A model generated the notes under the pieces. It ran no database searches, was not told where the DNA came from, and saw nothing but the letters and a program-made list of their open reading frames with translations. From an uncultured Holophagaceae bacterium (GTDB lineage Bacteria > Acidobacteriota > Holophagae > Holophagales > Holophagaceae), in contig CAIYNT010000077.1 of assembly GCA_903927605.1 (NCBI GenBank), forward strand, positions 1 to 44,781: DNA of 44,781 bases, written 5' to 3'. This document shows positions 19,761 through 27,324 of the stretch, in pieces. Numbering within the stretch: the stretch's first letter is position 1; each line of letters opens with the position of its first letter. The translations under genes and the position numbers were made by a program.

Positions 19761-20390
19761 TCAGGCCATGGCCAACTGCAACAAGTGCGCCGCGCTGGTG
19801 GCTAGTTTCTCCATCAGGTCGATGGATTCCGCAGTGAGCTTGCCGGGCTGGTGGTCATTGCACTGGATCAGACCATAGGTCACATCATCACGCTGGATGG
19901 GGAACAGGCCCACAGTCTCATAGCCGGCGGCATGGCACCGATTGCGGGTGGGCCCCAGGCACTCGGGTTCCGGGTGCGCAGACAGGAGGTTGGTTGTGGA
20001 GGCGGTGACGAAGCTTCCCCGGTCCGTGAAGAAGGGCTGAGTGCGGTCGACCTGTCCCGAAAGCACCCGGCCGCAGAGGCAGGCCAGGACCGGTTGCCGA
20101 TGCTCGTCCCTGATCAGGCGTCCGTCCTCATCCTTGGCGCAGAGGTCATCTTCTAGGGCCACGAAGCGCTCCGGGAAACCCAGGTTGGCTGCATAGGGGT
20201 AGCCCGGCCCGTTTTTCAGGCGAATGGCCACGGCCTCACAACCCGAGAGATGCTGAGCGAGGACCACCAGTTGGCGGGCGATATCTTTCGGATTCGCCAT
20301 CGTATTGGCCATCCGGAGCAAATCAAGAAAAGCCCGCCGCTCCAAATCCAGGCGATGGTCGCTCGATGGGGGTTGAGCCGGTCCGGTCAT
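19761..20390 (-). CDS. Stand-alone GAF domain protein
   Basis: A 209-residue protein with one GAF domain and a short helical N-terminus (LERRAFLDLLRMANTMANPKD). The family stretch CLCGRVLSGQVDRTQPFFTDRGSF, RTRNRCHAAG-type (here PTRNRCHAAGYETVGLFPIQ) and YGLIQCNDHQPGKLT closely resembles the GAF modules fused to histidine kinases in other bacteria, but here there is no kinase or output domain. The five cysteines and the RNRC motif could form a redox or ligand site; this is inference. The ATG at 20390 has AAGGAG at 8 bases; the frame runs 330 bases farther upstream without a plausible start. Probably co-transcribed with the HDOD gene. Confidence 0.85.
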   Translation of the reverse strand: MTGPAQPPSSDHRLDLERRAFLDLLRMANTMANPKDIARQLVVLAQHLSGCEAVAIRLKNGPGYPYAANLGFPERFVALEDDLCAKDEDGRLIRDEHRQPVLACLCGRVLSGQVDRTQPFFTDRGSFVTASTTNLLSAHPEPECLGPTRNRCHAAGYETVGLFPIQRDDVTYGLIQCNDHQPGKLTAESIDLMEKLATSAAHLLQLAMA

Positions 20391-20584
20391 GGCGGAGGCT
20401 CCTTGCCTTAAATATCGGTTCTCCGGTTGCTTGGTGTGAGAAATCCGTGAATATTTTCTTGTCCTCGACCCACCCAATTGGGATGGGCCCGCTGAATCTG
20501 GGGATGAGCCTGATTGCGTGGGCGTCTCAGGTGGGGCGTGCCCAACCTTGTTGTGGTGTTCAGCTTGCCGGGCTCCTGGCTCGA

Positions 20585-20603
20585 GACGCTGCACTGCAGC
20601 GTC
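20585..20603. terminator. Perfect palindromic hairpin between glgP and the GAF gene
   Basis: Nine-base arms GACGCTGCA and TGCAGCGTC meet around a single base, and outer arms GCCGGG (near 20569) and CCCGGC (near 20612) extend the fold with internal mismatches. It lies just past the glgP stop (20624) on the leftward transcript. No T-tract follows, so it may be a 3'-end stabiliser or a factor-dependent stop site. Confidence 0.4.
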
Positions 20604-20623
20604 CCTCGCCACCCGGCAGGGCT

Positions 20624-22750
20624 TCACGGGGGGGGCATCTGGCAGCTGCAGCCGATGGCTGCCGGAAGGTAGAGCTGATCGACGTAGTTCTGCACCATGC
20701 GGTCCGCGTTGAAGCGCCAAGCCAGGGTGCGGATGGACTGCTTCATGCGATCCACCCAGCAGCGGGGCAGGCCCACCGAGTTGCGGTTCTCGTAATACAT
20801 GGGCACCACTTCTTCCTCCAGCAGGCGGAAGAGATTCTCAGCGTCACGCTGGTCCTGGATGGCCTGGTTGGCGTGGATCTCGCCACTGCCAATGGCAAAG
20901 CCGTTCTGGCCATTGTAGGCCTCGGCCCACCAGCCATCCCGGATCGAGATGTGAAGGCCGCCATTGAGCACCACTTTCATGCCGCTGGTGCCACAGGCCT
21001 CGAGGGGGCGCTGAGGATTGTTGAGCCAGGCGTCGATGCCCTGGTAGAGCAGTCGACCCACGCGGATGTTGTAGTTCTCGATGAAGACGATGCGGTGGCG
21101 GAACCGCGGATCCTCAAGGAGTTTCACCACTTTCTGGATGAGGGCCTTGCCCGTGTTGTCCGCCGGATGGGCCCGACCCGAGAAGACGAGATTCACGGGG
21201 CGATCCGGATGATTGACCAGGCGGTCCAGGCGATCCAGGTCCGTGAAGAGCAGATCCGGCCGCTTGTAGGGCACGAAACGACGGGCAAAACCGATGGTGA
21301 GGGCATCAGGGTCCAGGGGCGCCGGATCGATCTCGGGCAGGCCCAGGCGTGCGCGCGTCACGGCGCTGCGTTCGCGGATGAACCGGATGCTGCGGGCCTT
21401 CAGCACCTGCTTGGTCTCCCAGAGCTCCGCCGACGAAACGTCCACAATCTTCGCCCAGGTATCAGGCCGGGTAAGGGCCCCCTGGTAGGCCACGCCCAGA
21501 TGCGATTCATAGAGGTGGTTCATCTCTGTGGCCAGCCAGGTGGGCAGATGGACCCCGTTGGTTACGTGGCCAATGGGGACGGCTTCCTCCCGCAGGCCGG
21601 GGTAGAGATGGTTCCACATCTTCCGGGAGACCACGCCGTGGAGGGCCGAGACGCCGTTGGCCCGCCGGGAGAGCTTCAGGGCCAGCACCGTGGGCATGAA
21701 CGCGGAACCATGATCATGGGGATTCACCCGGCCCAGTCCCATGACTTCGTCGAGAGACAGCTTCAGTCCCTCGGCCAGGGGTCTCAGGTGTTCAGTGGCC
21801 AGGTCGGCGGGGAAGCGGTCGTGGCCGGCGTCCACCGGGGTGTGCGTGGTGAATACTGTGGCGGCGGCGACTTCCTGGAGGGCCAGGTGGGGGTCCATCC
21901 CATCGGCCTGGATGCGATGGCGGGCCCGTTCGAGCAGGGCGAAAGCAGAGTGTCCCTCATTGAGGTGGAACACGCTGGCGTTGATGCCGAGGGCGCGCAG
22001 GGCCCGGGCACCACCCACGCCCAGCAGCAGCTCCTGCTCGATGCGCATGCGCTGATCGCCGCCGTAGAGGCGGGCCGCGAGGGTCACGTCCTTGGGATCA
22101 TTCTGCTTGACGCGGGTATCCAGGAGGATGAGCCGGATGCGCCCGACCTGCACCTCCAGGACGGTGGCGTGGACGAGCCTCCCCGGCAGCTCGACGGACA
22201 CCTGGACGGGTTCGCCATAGCGATCCACCGCGGGCACCAGGGGCAGGTCCGCGATGTCAAAGGGTTCCACCACGTCCTGCTGCCAGAAGTCCGCATTGAG
22301 CACCTGGGAGGTGTAGCCCTCGTGATAGAGCAGACCCACGCCCACCAGGGGCACGCCCAGATCCGAAGCGGCCTTCAAGTGGTCGCCGGCCAGGATACCC
22401 AGCCCACCTGAGTAGATGGGCAGGGATTCATGGATGCCGAATTCCATGCAGAAGTAGGCGATGGGCCGGGAACCCAAGGCCCCGGCGTGGGTGAGGCCCC
22501 AGGTGGTGACGGGCGTAAGGTATTCTTGAAGCTGGCGCAGAGCCCGGTCCACCCGGGCGGGAATGTCCACATCCGCGGAACGCTGATCAAGCTGGGAGGG
22601 CTCGATCTGCTTCAGCACGGACATGGGGTTCTGGTGGGCTTTGTGGTACAGCTCCAGGTCAAGATCCCGGAAGATCGTGCGCACTTCGGGTTTCCAGGTC
22701 CACCACAGATTCTGGGTGAGCTTCTGCAGTTTTGGGATGAGCTTATTCAT
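20624..22750 (-). CDS. glgP: Alpha-glucan (glycogen/maltodextrin) phosphorylase
   Basis: A 708-residue GT35 phosphorylase that releases glucose-1-phosphate from glycogen ends. It belongs to the compact TIGR02094-like branch: WWTWKPEV near the N-terminus, IAYFCMEFGIHESLPIYSGGLG, HLNEGHSAFALLER, FTTHTPVDAGHDRFP, and the pyridoxal-phosphate segment EACGTSGMKVVLNGGLHIS with its lysine. The nucleotide activation region of the longer, regulated enzymes is absent, which suggests control at transcription or by substrate. Start at ATG 22750 with AGGA at 7 bases, 15 bases after the glgB stop. The tail SCQMPPP is unusual but short. Confidence 0.93.
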   Translation of the reverse strand: MNKLIPKLQKLTQNLWWTWKPEVRTIFRDLDLELYHKAHQNPMSVLKQIEPSQLDQRSADVDIPARVDRALRQLQEYLTPVTTWGLTHAGALGSRPIAYFCMEFGIHESLPIYSGGLGILAGDHLKAASDLGVPLVGVGLLYHEGYTSQVLNADFWQQDVVEPFDIADLPLVPAVDRYGEPVQVSVELPGRLVHATVLEVQVGRIRLILLDTRVKQNDPKDVTLAARLYGGDQRMRIEQELLLGVGGARALRALGINASVFHLNEGHSAFALLERARHRIQADGMDPHLALQEVAAATVFTTHTPVDAGHDRFPADLATEHLRPLAEGLKLSLDEVMGLGRVNPHDHGSAFMPTVLALKLSRRANGVSALHGVVSRKMWNHLYPGLREEAVPIGHVTNGVHLPTWLATEMNHLYESHLGVAYQGALTRPDTWAKIVDVSSAELWETKQVLKARSIRFIRERSAVTRARLGLPEIDPAPLDPDALTIGFARRFVPYKRPDLLFTDLDRLDRLVNHPDRPVNLVFSGRAHPADNTGKALIQKVVKLLEDPRFRHRIVFIENYNIRVGRLLYQGIDAWLNNPQRPLEACGTSGMKVVLNGGLHISIRDGWWAEAYNGQNGFAIGSGEIHANQAIQDQRDAENLFRLLEEEVVPMYYENRNSVGLPRCWVDRMKQSIRTLAWRFNADRMVQNYVDQLYLPAAIGCSCQMPPP

Positions 22751-22765
22751 GAGTGATCCTGGGCA

Positions 22766-24685
22766 TTACGGGAGGGTCAGCGGTTCAGGTTTCAGGAAGA
22801 GGGCCGCAAGCGGCGGCAGGACGAGGTTCAGGGATTGGGGGAATCCATGGGCGGGGACGGCCTCTGTTTCAATCCGGCCGGTGTTGCCCTCATTCCGGCC
22901 GCCGTAGTAGGTGGAATCGGTGTTTAGCAATTCAACGTAGGTTCCGGGCGCGGGCACTCCCACGCGGTAGTCATGCTGAGGCAGAGCTGTGAAGTTGAAG
23001 GCGATGGCAATGAAGTCCCCGGGGTCCGAGGCTCTCCGCAGCAGCGTGAGGACGCTGTTGAAGCGATCGCCACAATCGATCCAGGAGAATCCACCGTCTT
23101 GGCAATCCCCTTCGTGCATGGCCGGGTGACGGCGGTAGAGTGCGTTGAGGTCGCAGACGAGGTCATGGATGGCCTTGTGGTCGGGTTGGTCGAGCAGGCT
23201 CCAGTCCAGCGCCGTGTCGTGGTTCCATTCCCGCATCTGGGCGAATTCGCCGCCCATGAAGAGCAGCTTCTTGCCACCATGGGCGAAAAGCCAGGCGTAG
23301 AGCAGGCGCAGGTTCGCCATCCGTTCCCAGGGATTGCCCGGCATGCGGCCATAGAGGCTGCGCTTCCCGTGGACCACCTCGTCATGGGACAGCGGCAGCA
23401 CGTAGTTCTCGGCACCGTGGTACAGCATGGAAAAGGTGATGTCGTTGTGGTGATGGGGTCGGGCCATCATGCCCTGGCCCAGGTAGCGCAGGGTGTCATG
23501 CATCCAGCCCATGTCCCACTTGAAACCGAAACCGAGACCGCCCTTGTCCGTGGGGCGGGACACGCCGGGCCAGGCCGTGGATTCCTCGGCCACGGTGAAG
23601 GTGTCCGGGTATTGGGCGTAGACCACTTCGTTCAGGCGGCGGAGGAAGGCCACCGCCTCGATGTTCTCCCGGCCCCCGTGCCGGTTGGGGATCCATTGGC
23701 CCGCTTCGCGGCTGTAATCGAGGTAGAGCATGGAGGCCACGGCATCCACCCGCAGACCGTCCACATGGAACTGGTCGAGCCAGAACAGCGCGTTGGAGAT
23801 GAGGTAGTTCTGCACCTCCACCCGCCCGTAGTTGTAGATCAGGGTGCCCCAGTCCATATGGCGGCCCTGGCGGGGATCGGCGTGCTCATACAGGTGGGTG
23901 CCATCGAAGCTGGCCAGGCCATGGGCATCCTCCGGGAAGTGGGCGGGCACCCAGTCGAGGATCACCCCCAATCCGGCCTGATGCAGGGTGTCGACGAAGG
24001 CCTTGAAGTCCTCGGGTCCGCCGAAGCGACTGGTGGGTGCGAACAGGCCCAGGGGCTGGTAGCCCCAGGACGGATCGTAGGGATGCTCCGTCACTGGCAG
24101 CAGTTGCACATGGGTGAAGCCCAGCCAGCTGGCGTAGGGCGCCAAGTCCGCGGCGATCTCCTGGTAGCTCATAAAGGAACCATCAGGCCGCCGTCGCCAG
24201 GAGCCCAGGTGGAGTTCATAGATGCTCATGGGCGCAGCGTGGACCTTGGTATTTCGGCGCGCCTCCAGCCAGGCGCCATCGCCCCAGACATGAGTCTGAA
24301 GGCCGTGGATGATCGAGGCCGTACCGGGCGCGCGTTCGCAGCGGAAGGCGTAGGGGTCGGCTTTGAGGGGAAGCAGGTTGCCGCTCGGCCCGTGGACCTC
24401 GAACTTGTAGAGCATGCCGGGAACCAGCCCTGGAATGAAGGTCTCCCAGAACCCATTGGGCCCCACCTGGATCATCGGATGAGCCCGGCCATCCCAGCCG
24501 TTGAAATCACCCACCACGCTCACGCCGCGGGCGTTGGGGGCCCAGACCGCAAAGTTCACGCCTGTCGTGCCATCCATGGTTCTGGGGTGGGCTCCGAGTT
24601 TTTCGTAGGCCCGCAAATGAGTCCCCTCTCCGAGCAGGTGCAGATCAAGGTCGCCTAAGATCGAGGCGGAGTGGGGCCGTTCCAT
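22766..24685 (-). CDS. glgB: 1,4-alpha-glucan branching enzyme
   Basis: A 639-residue GH13 branching enzyme that makes alpha-1,6 branches in glycogen. A CBM48-type N-domain ([30 protein letters not shown]) is followed by the GH13_9 barrel with [10 protein letters not shown], the nucleophile region [15 protein letters not shown], the acid/base [11 protein letters not shown] and the transition-state stabiliser PLSHDEV. A beta-sandwich C-domain closes the chain. It lacks the extra N1 module of E. coli GlgB (728 residues), like many shorter bacterial forms. Start ATG 24685 has no strong ribosome site. First gene of a glgB-glgP pair transcribed leftward, toward the HDOD/GAF genes. Confidence 0.95.
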   Translation of the reverse strand: MERPHSASILGDLDLHLLGEGTHLRAYEKLGAHPRTMDGTTGVNFAVWAPNARGVSVVGDFNGWDGRAHPMIQVGPNGFWETFIPGLVPGMLYKFEVHGPSGNLLPLKADPYAFRCERAPGTASIIHGLQTHVWGDGAWLEARRNTKVHAAPMSIYELHLGSWRRRPDGSFMSYQEIAADLAPYASWLGFTHVQLLPVTEHPYDPSWGYQPLGLFAPTSRFGGPEDFKAFVDTLHQAGLGVILDWVPAHFPEDAHGLASFDGTHLYEHADPRQGRHMDWGTLIYNYGRVEVQNYLISNALFWLDQFHVDGLRVDAVASMLYLDYSREAGQWIPNRHGGRENIEAVAFLRRLNEVVYAQYPDTFTVAEESTAWPGVSRPTDKGGLGFGFKWDMGWMHDTLRYLGQGMMARPHHHNDITFSMLYHGAENYVLPLSHDEVVHGKRSLYGRMPGNPWERMANLRLLYAWLFAHGGKKLLFMGGEFAQMREWNHDTALDWSLLDQPDHKAIHDLVCDLNALYRRHPAMHEGDCQDGGFSWIDCGDRFNSVLTLLRRASDPGDFIAIAFNFTALPQHDYRVGVPAPGTYVELLNTDSTYYGGRNEGNTGRIETEAVPAHGFPQSLNLVLPPLAALFLKPEPLTLP

Positions 24686-25101
24686 GGATCATTCTAGGGT
24701 GAGGCGGGCCTGTCGTGGGCTTGTTTTGGAGGACGGCCCGTCCTGGGCCGCTCGGCATCACGGGTGTCCTCCGCATCGGACTTTGGCCTGAAGACGCTTT
24801 ATATGGAAGTGTGCCTCGCCATCGATCCACGTTGATCTGGATATTTTCGGCAAAGCACCCTAGAGCGTCCCCTGACGGCCCCACAGCTTGGTCTACTCCG
24901 GTCCTTTCACTTGCGACCTTAATCGACCCAATCCTCTCGCGCATAGCCTTGCGGCCATACGCGAGACTTCGAAGGTGAATGTTGTGGCGAATCGATCACT
25001 TTTCTTAGCAGGAGCCTTGGCGGCGCCCTTTGACTCAATCCTCTCGGTATGGCCTTGCGGCCATACGCGAGACCTCGGAGGTGGACGTCGTAGAGAAATG
25101 C
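24686..25101. other. Intergenic region with tandem duplication, glgB upstream
   Basis: No gene is supported here. The left part (24686-24920) must hold the glgB leader; it has a 15-base palindrome at 24730-24744 (arms AGGACGG/CCGTCCT) but no clear promoter. The right part is made of two copies of a ~105-base unit derived from the end of the neighbouring gene (see the repeat entry). Confidence 0.6.
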
Positions 25102-25138
25102 TCACTTCTTCTTAGCCGGGGCTTTTCCTGAACCTTTT
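24923..25138. repeat. Two tandem ~105-base units, each with a GCAA-loop hairpin
   Basis: Unit one (about 24923-25030) and unit two (about 25031-25138) share the blocks CAATCCTCTCG, CCTTGCGGCCATACGCGAGA and a CTTAGC block matching the lysine-rich gene end. The second unit includes the true 3' end of the gene at 25102; the first repeats it as a decayed reading frame (IESKGAAKAPAKK against IESKGSGKAPAKK). Each contains a hairpin, at 24935-24966 and 25042-25072. On the minus strand both have the left arm TCTCGCGTATGGCC and a GCAA loop; the distal copy keeps 14 pairs with two G-U wobbles, the proximal one about 13 with one bulge. Confidence 0.75.
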
Positions 25139-25389
25139 GATTCAATCTTGGTGGCCACCTGCTTGTAGGTGACGGTGACCTTGTCACCGGCCTTGAGCGC
25201 GTCCTTGCCGGCGGTGGCGCCTTCGGTATAGAAGCGCCATTCCTCCTTGCCCAGGTCGAGGGTGAAGCTGTCGGCAGCTACTTCTTTCACGGTGCCGGTC
25301 TTCTGATAGGTGGCTGCGGCGGCGGCCCAGCCCAGGGCGGCGCCCAGGACAGCGATGGCGGCGAGGGCGGTGTAGGACTTCATGCGCAT
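25102..25389 (-). CDS. Small secreted protein with lysine-rich tail
   Basis: A 95-residue protein of no family I can name. A signal peptide (MRMKSYTALAAIAVLGAALGW then AAAAA) is followed by a ~55-residue beta-rich domain (TGTVKEVAADSFTLDLGKEEWRFYTEG...KAGDKVTVTYKQVATKIE) whose alternating pattern and KAGDKVTVTY segment look like an OB-fold-type or similar small barrel, and a tail KGSGKAPAKKK. The ATG at 25389 has AAGGAG at 6 bases; the frame extends to 25446 without support. The end is duplicated downstream, see the repeat entry. Last gene of the leftward group; 76 bases from the YidB-like gene. Likely periplasmic, function unknown. Confidence 0.8.
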   Translation of the reverse strand: MRMKSYTALAAIAVLGAALGWAAAAATYQKTGTVKEVAADSFTLDLGKEEWRFYTEGATAGKDALKAGDKVTVTYKQVATKIESKGSGKAPAKKK

Positions 25390-25465
25390 GATGTTCTCCT
25401 TGAGGGGGTGGCGAATTCGTTTCAGACCTTCGTTGGATGGAATCATTGACTGCGGGGGTTGTGGC

Positions 25466-25873
25466 TCAGCTCAGAAACTTGCCCAACAGGCCACTCAGGC
25501 CCTGCTGCAAGCCACCTTCCTGTGGCACCTGCCCGTTGGGGGTCAGGTGATTGATGAGTTCCGGAAGCAGGGCCGCCAGACTCCCGCTGGCATGTTCTGC
25601 GGGGATGCCGGCCTGCTGGGCGAGGGCTTGCACCTGCTCGCTGCCCAAGGCCTGTTGGACCTGGTCGGCGTTGATGGGTTGGTTCTCTCCATTACCCACC
25701 CAGGAAGCCACATGATCACCCATGCCGCTTTCCTGGAACTTGCCCAGGAGGCCCTGAAGGCCGCCGGGCTGGTTTTGAATCATGCCGATGGCTGCATTGA
25801 GCAGTTGGGCCTTGGTGTCCCCGCCGCCCTGATTGCCGCCAAGGAATTGTCCTGCAAGATCTAAGAGGCCCAT
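25466..25873 (-). CDS. YidB-like protein (DUF937)
   Basis: A 135-residue protein of the YidB/DUF937 type: MGLLDLAGQFLGG at the N-terminus, GGLQGLLGKFQESGMGDHVASWVGNGENQPINADQVQQALG in the middle and LLPELINHLTPNGQVP near the end are all characteristic. The function of the family is unknown. The ATG at 25873 is preceded by AAGGTGGA; an in-frame GTG three codons earlier is possible. It starts only 12 bases after the DUF4126 stop and the ribosome site overlaps that stop, so coupling is likely. No signal peptide is apparent. Confidence 0.88.
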   Translation of the reverse strand: MGLLDLAGQFLGGNQGGGDTKAQLLNAAIGMIQNQPGGLQGLLGKFQESGMGDHVASWVGNGENQPINADQVQQALGSEQVQALAQQAGIPAEHASGSLAALLPELINHLTPNGQVPQEGGLQQGLSGLLGKFLS

Positions 25874-25885
25874 AGGGTCCACCTT

Positions 25886-26869
25886 TCAGTGAGTGTGCCC
25901 AGCCGTGTCGGCCAAGCGTGTTGAGGGGGGAGTCTTCGAGTCTGGGAATAGGCGCGACCAGTCCTTGGGGACGAAGAACACCTGGGGTTTGCCTTCCTGC
26001 AGGAATACCAGGGAGTCCCATAATGCGCCCCGGTCGATCCGCACTGGATCCTCAGGGCCTTCATCCATCAGGATGGCCTTGGATTTGAACAGCCCGCGAT
26101 GGACGAAGAGCCAGCGGTTCCTGGTGTGGGCCAGATAGCCTTCCTTCAGTCGGGTGGTGCCTTTCACCTTCCGCGCAAAGGCCCGGGTGACTCGCCCGCA
26201 GCCGGAAGGGTCGAACTCGAGAAGCGCCAATTCCGCCCAGAGTGGAACATCATTCCGCCCGGGTCGTTTCACCCAGGCCATGAGGCATCCATTGAGCCCC
26301 ACCAGTAGGAACTGCAGAATCCGAAACAGAACAGGGAGCAGCAGCAGGATGGCCAGGATGATCGCCACCAGGACGGGGATGGCCACGTAGGGGTGGGTAT
26401 AGACAAGGGCGAGTAGTCCGATCACACCTGCATCCTCGGCCAGGCTGATCAGGCTGTGGGACGCAGGCTCAGGGGTCGAGTGCGCCAGCACCCGGACGCC
26501 CATCTTGGTGCCATGGGCGCCCAGGGCAATGGTCCCGCCGGCGAGCATGGCCAGGACCTGCACCATGGGGTCGAGATGACCTGCGGCCCTCAGGGCCAGC
26601 AGGGCCCCGCCGATGGGACGGATGAAGGTATGGATGCCGTCCCATACCACCGTCACGAAGGGGATCTTGTCCGCGAAAAACTCGATCAGGCAAAGCAAGC
26701 CTGCGGTGATGAGCACCGCAGGGTGGCCGAGAACATGCAGCTCAGGCGGCAGCCCCGCCACCCAGTGGAACCGTTCCGCCAGCCCGACCGCGAGGACGGA
26801 GAGGTAGAGATTCACTCCGGACACCACGGAGAGGCCGAGGATGCCCGCAAGGCTGGAAACCGGTGCCAC
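25886..26869 (-). CDS. DUF4126-type membrane protein
   Basis: A 327-residue protein. The N-terminal ~190 residues are hydrophobic, with helices such as the start LAGILGLSVVSGVNLYLSVLAVGL, and the stretch FFADKIPFVTVVWDGIHTFIRPIGGALLAL is the hallmark of DUF4126. The family's role is unknown. A C-terminal soluble part of ~120 residues (from about NGCLMAWVKRPG) is not part of the usual DUF4126 domain; it may be a separate cytoplasmic module. Starts with GTG at 26869, AGGG at 6 bases. Sits 15 bases after the glsB-like stop, in one operon with the YidB-like gene. Confidence 0.82.
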   Translation of the reverse strand: MAPVSSLAGILGLSVVSGVNLYLSVLAVGLAERFHWVAGLPPELHVLGHPAVLITAGLLCLIEFFADKIPFVTVVWDGIHTFIRPIGGALLALRAAGHLDPMVQVLAMLAGGTIALGAHGTKMGVRVLAHSTPEPASHSLISLAEDAGVIGLLALVYTHPYVAIPVLVAIILAILLLLPVLFRILQFLLVGLNGCLMAWVKRPGRNDVPLWAELALLEFDPSGCGRVTRAFARKVKGTTRLKEGYLAHTRNRWLFVHRGLFKSKAILMDEGPEDPVRIDRGALWDSLVFLQEGKPQVFFVPKDWSRLFPDSKTPPSTRLADTAGHTH

Positions 26870-26884
26870 GGTGGGCCCTGTCGA

Positions 26885-27142
26885 CTAGTGGTGGAAGAAG
26901 CGCAGGATCAGGAGAAGCAGGATCGCGCCGCCAATACTGATGAGAGCGCTGAAAATGTGGCCGCTGGGCTTCTCCCCGGATTCCAGTCCGATGGCGCTGG
27001 CCAGGAAATGTCCACCGAAGGAGCCTGCCACACCGACGATGCCCGTGAGGAGCAGGCCCATGTGATCCGCGCCCGGCAGAAGGAAGCGCGCCACCAGTCC
27101 GACGATGATGCCCAGAATGAATTTCCAGATCAGATGGAACAT
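26885..27142 (-). CDS. GlsB/YeaQ/YmgE-type small membrane protein
   Basis: An 85-residue integral membrane protein with three hydrophobic helices (start FHLIWKFILGIIVGLVARFLL; LLLTGIVGVAGSFGGHFLA; ALISIGGAILLLLILRFF). The glycine-rich GIVGVAGSFGGHFLA is typical of the GlsB/YeaQ/YmgE (transglycosylase-associated) family, tied to stress in several bacteria but without a defined biochemistry. ATG at 27142 has AAGGAG at 7 bases; a TTG two codons earlier is ignored. First gene of the leftward small envelope group, preceded by an AT-rich region with an inverted repeat at 27240-27260. Confidence 0.88.
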   Translation of the reverse strand: MFHLIWKFILGIIVGLVARFLLPGADHMGLLLTGIVGVAGSFGGHFLASAIGLESGEKPSGHIFSALISIGGAILLLLILRFFHH

Positions 27143-27239
27143 CCGCAAGCTCCTTTGGTGGGTTGGGTTCGATAATGTATATCCGCTATCAATGCGAAAA
27201 ATTCTTACATTTCCTCAGATCTTCAAGGATTTAATCGAC

Positions 27240-27260
27240 ACGGACAGATACTATGTCCGT
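27240..27260. promoter_or_regulatory. Candidate operator: perfect 7-base inverted repeat upstream of the glsB-like gene
   Basis: Arms ACGGACA and TGTCCGT with a 7-base centre lie about 100 bases before the glsB-like start in a stretch (27160-27320) that is unusually AT-rich for this window. The stretch contains no supported gene. It could be an operator or the 5' hairpin of the leader; the factor is unknown. Confidence 0.3.
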
Positions 27261-27324
27261 CTGGATACCAGCATTGGCAGCAGGCTCATCAATTACGCGA
27301 AGGTAATGGAATCGTACCTTTTGA

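Noticed and set aside
20366..22411. 681-residue open frame on the plus strand opposite glgP
   Set aside because: It lies fully antisense to a clear glgP; high-GC DNA gives long antisense frames, and the sequence (His/Gly/Val/Gln rich) shows no family.
22973..24658. 561-residue open frame opposite glgB
   Set aside because: Antisense shadow of glgB with no recognisable domain.
24935..25072. Pair of direct repeats as a possible CRISPR start
   Set aside because: Only two units of ~105 bases with no regular spacers; a tandem duplication explains them.
24893..25105. 70-codon frame reading the duplicated gene end
   Set aside because: It is a degenerate copy of the lysine-rich tail and has no ribosome site or domain.
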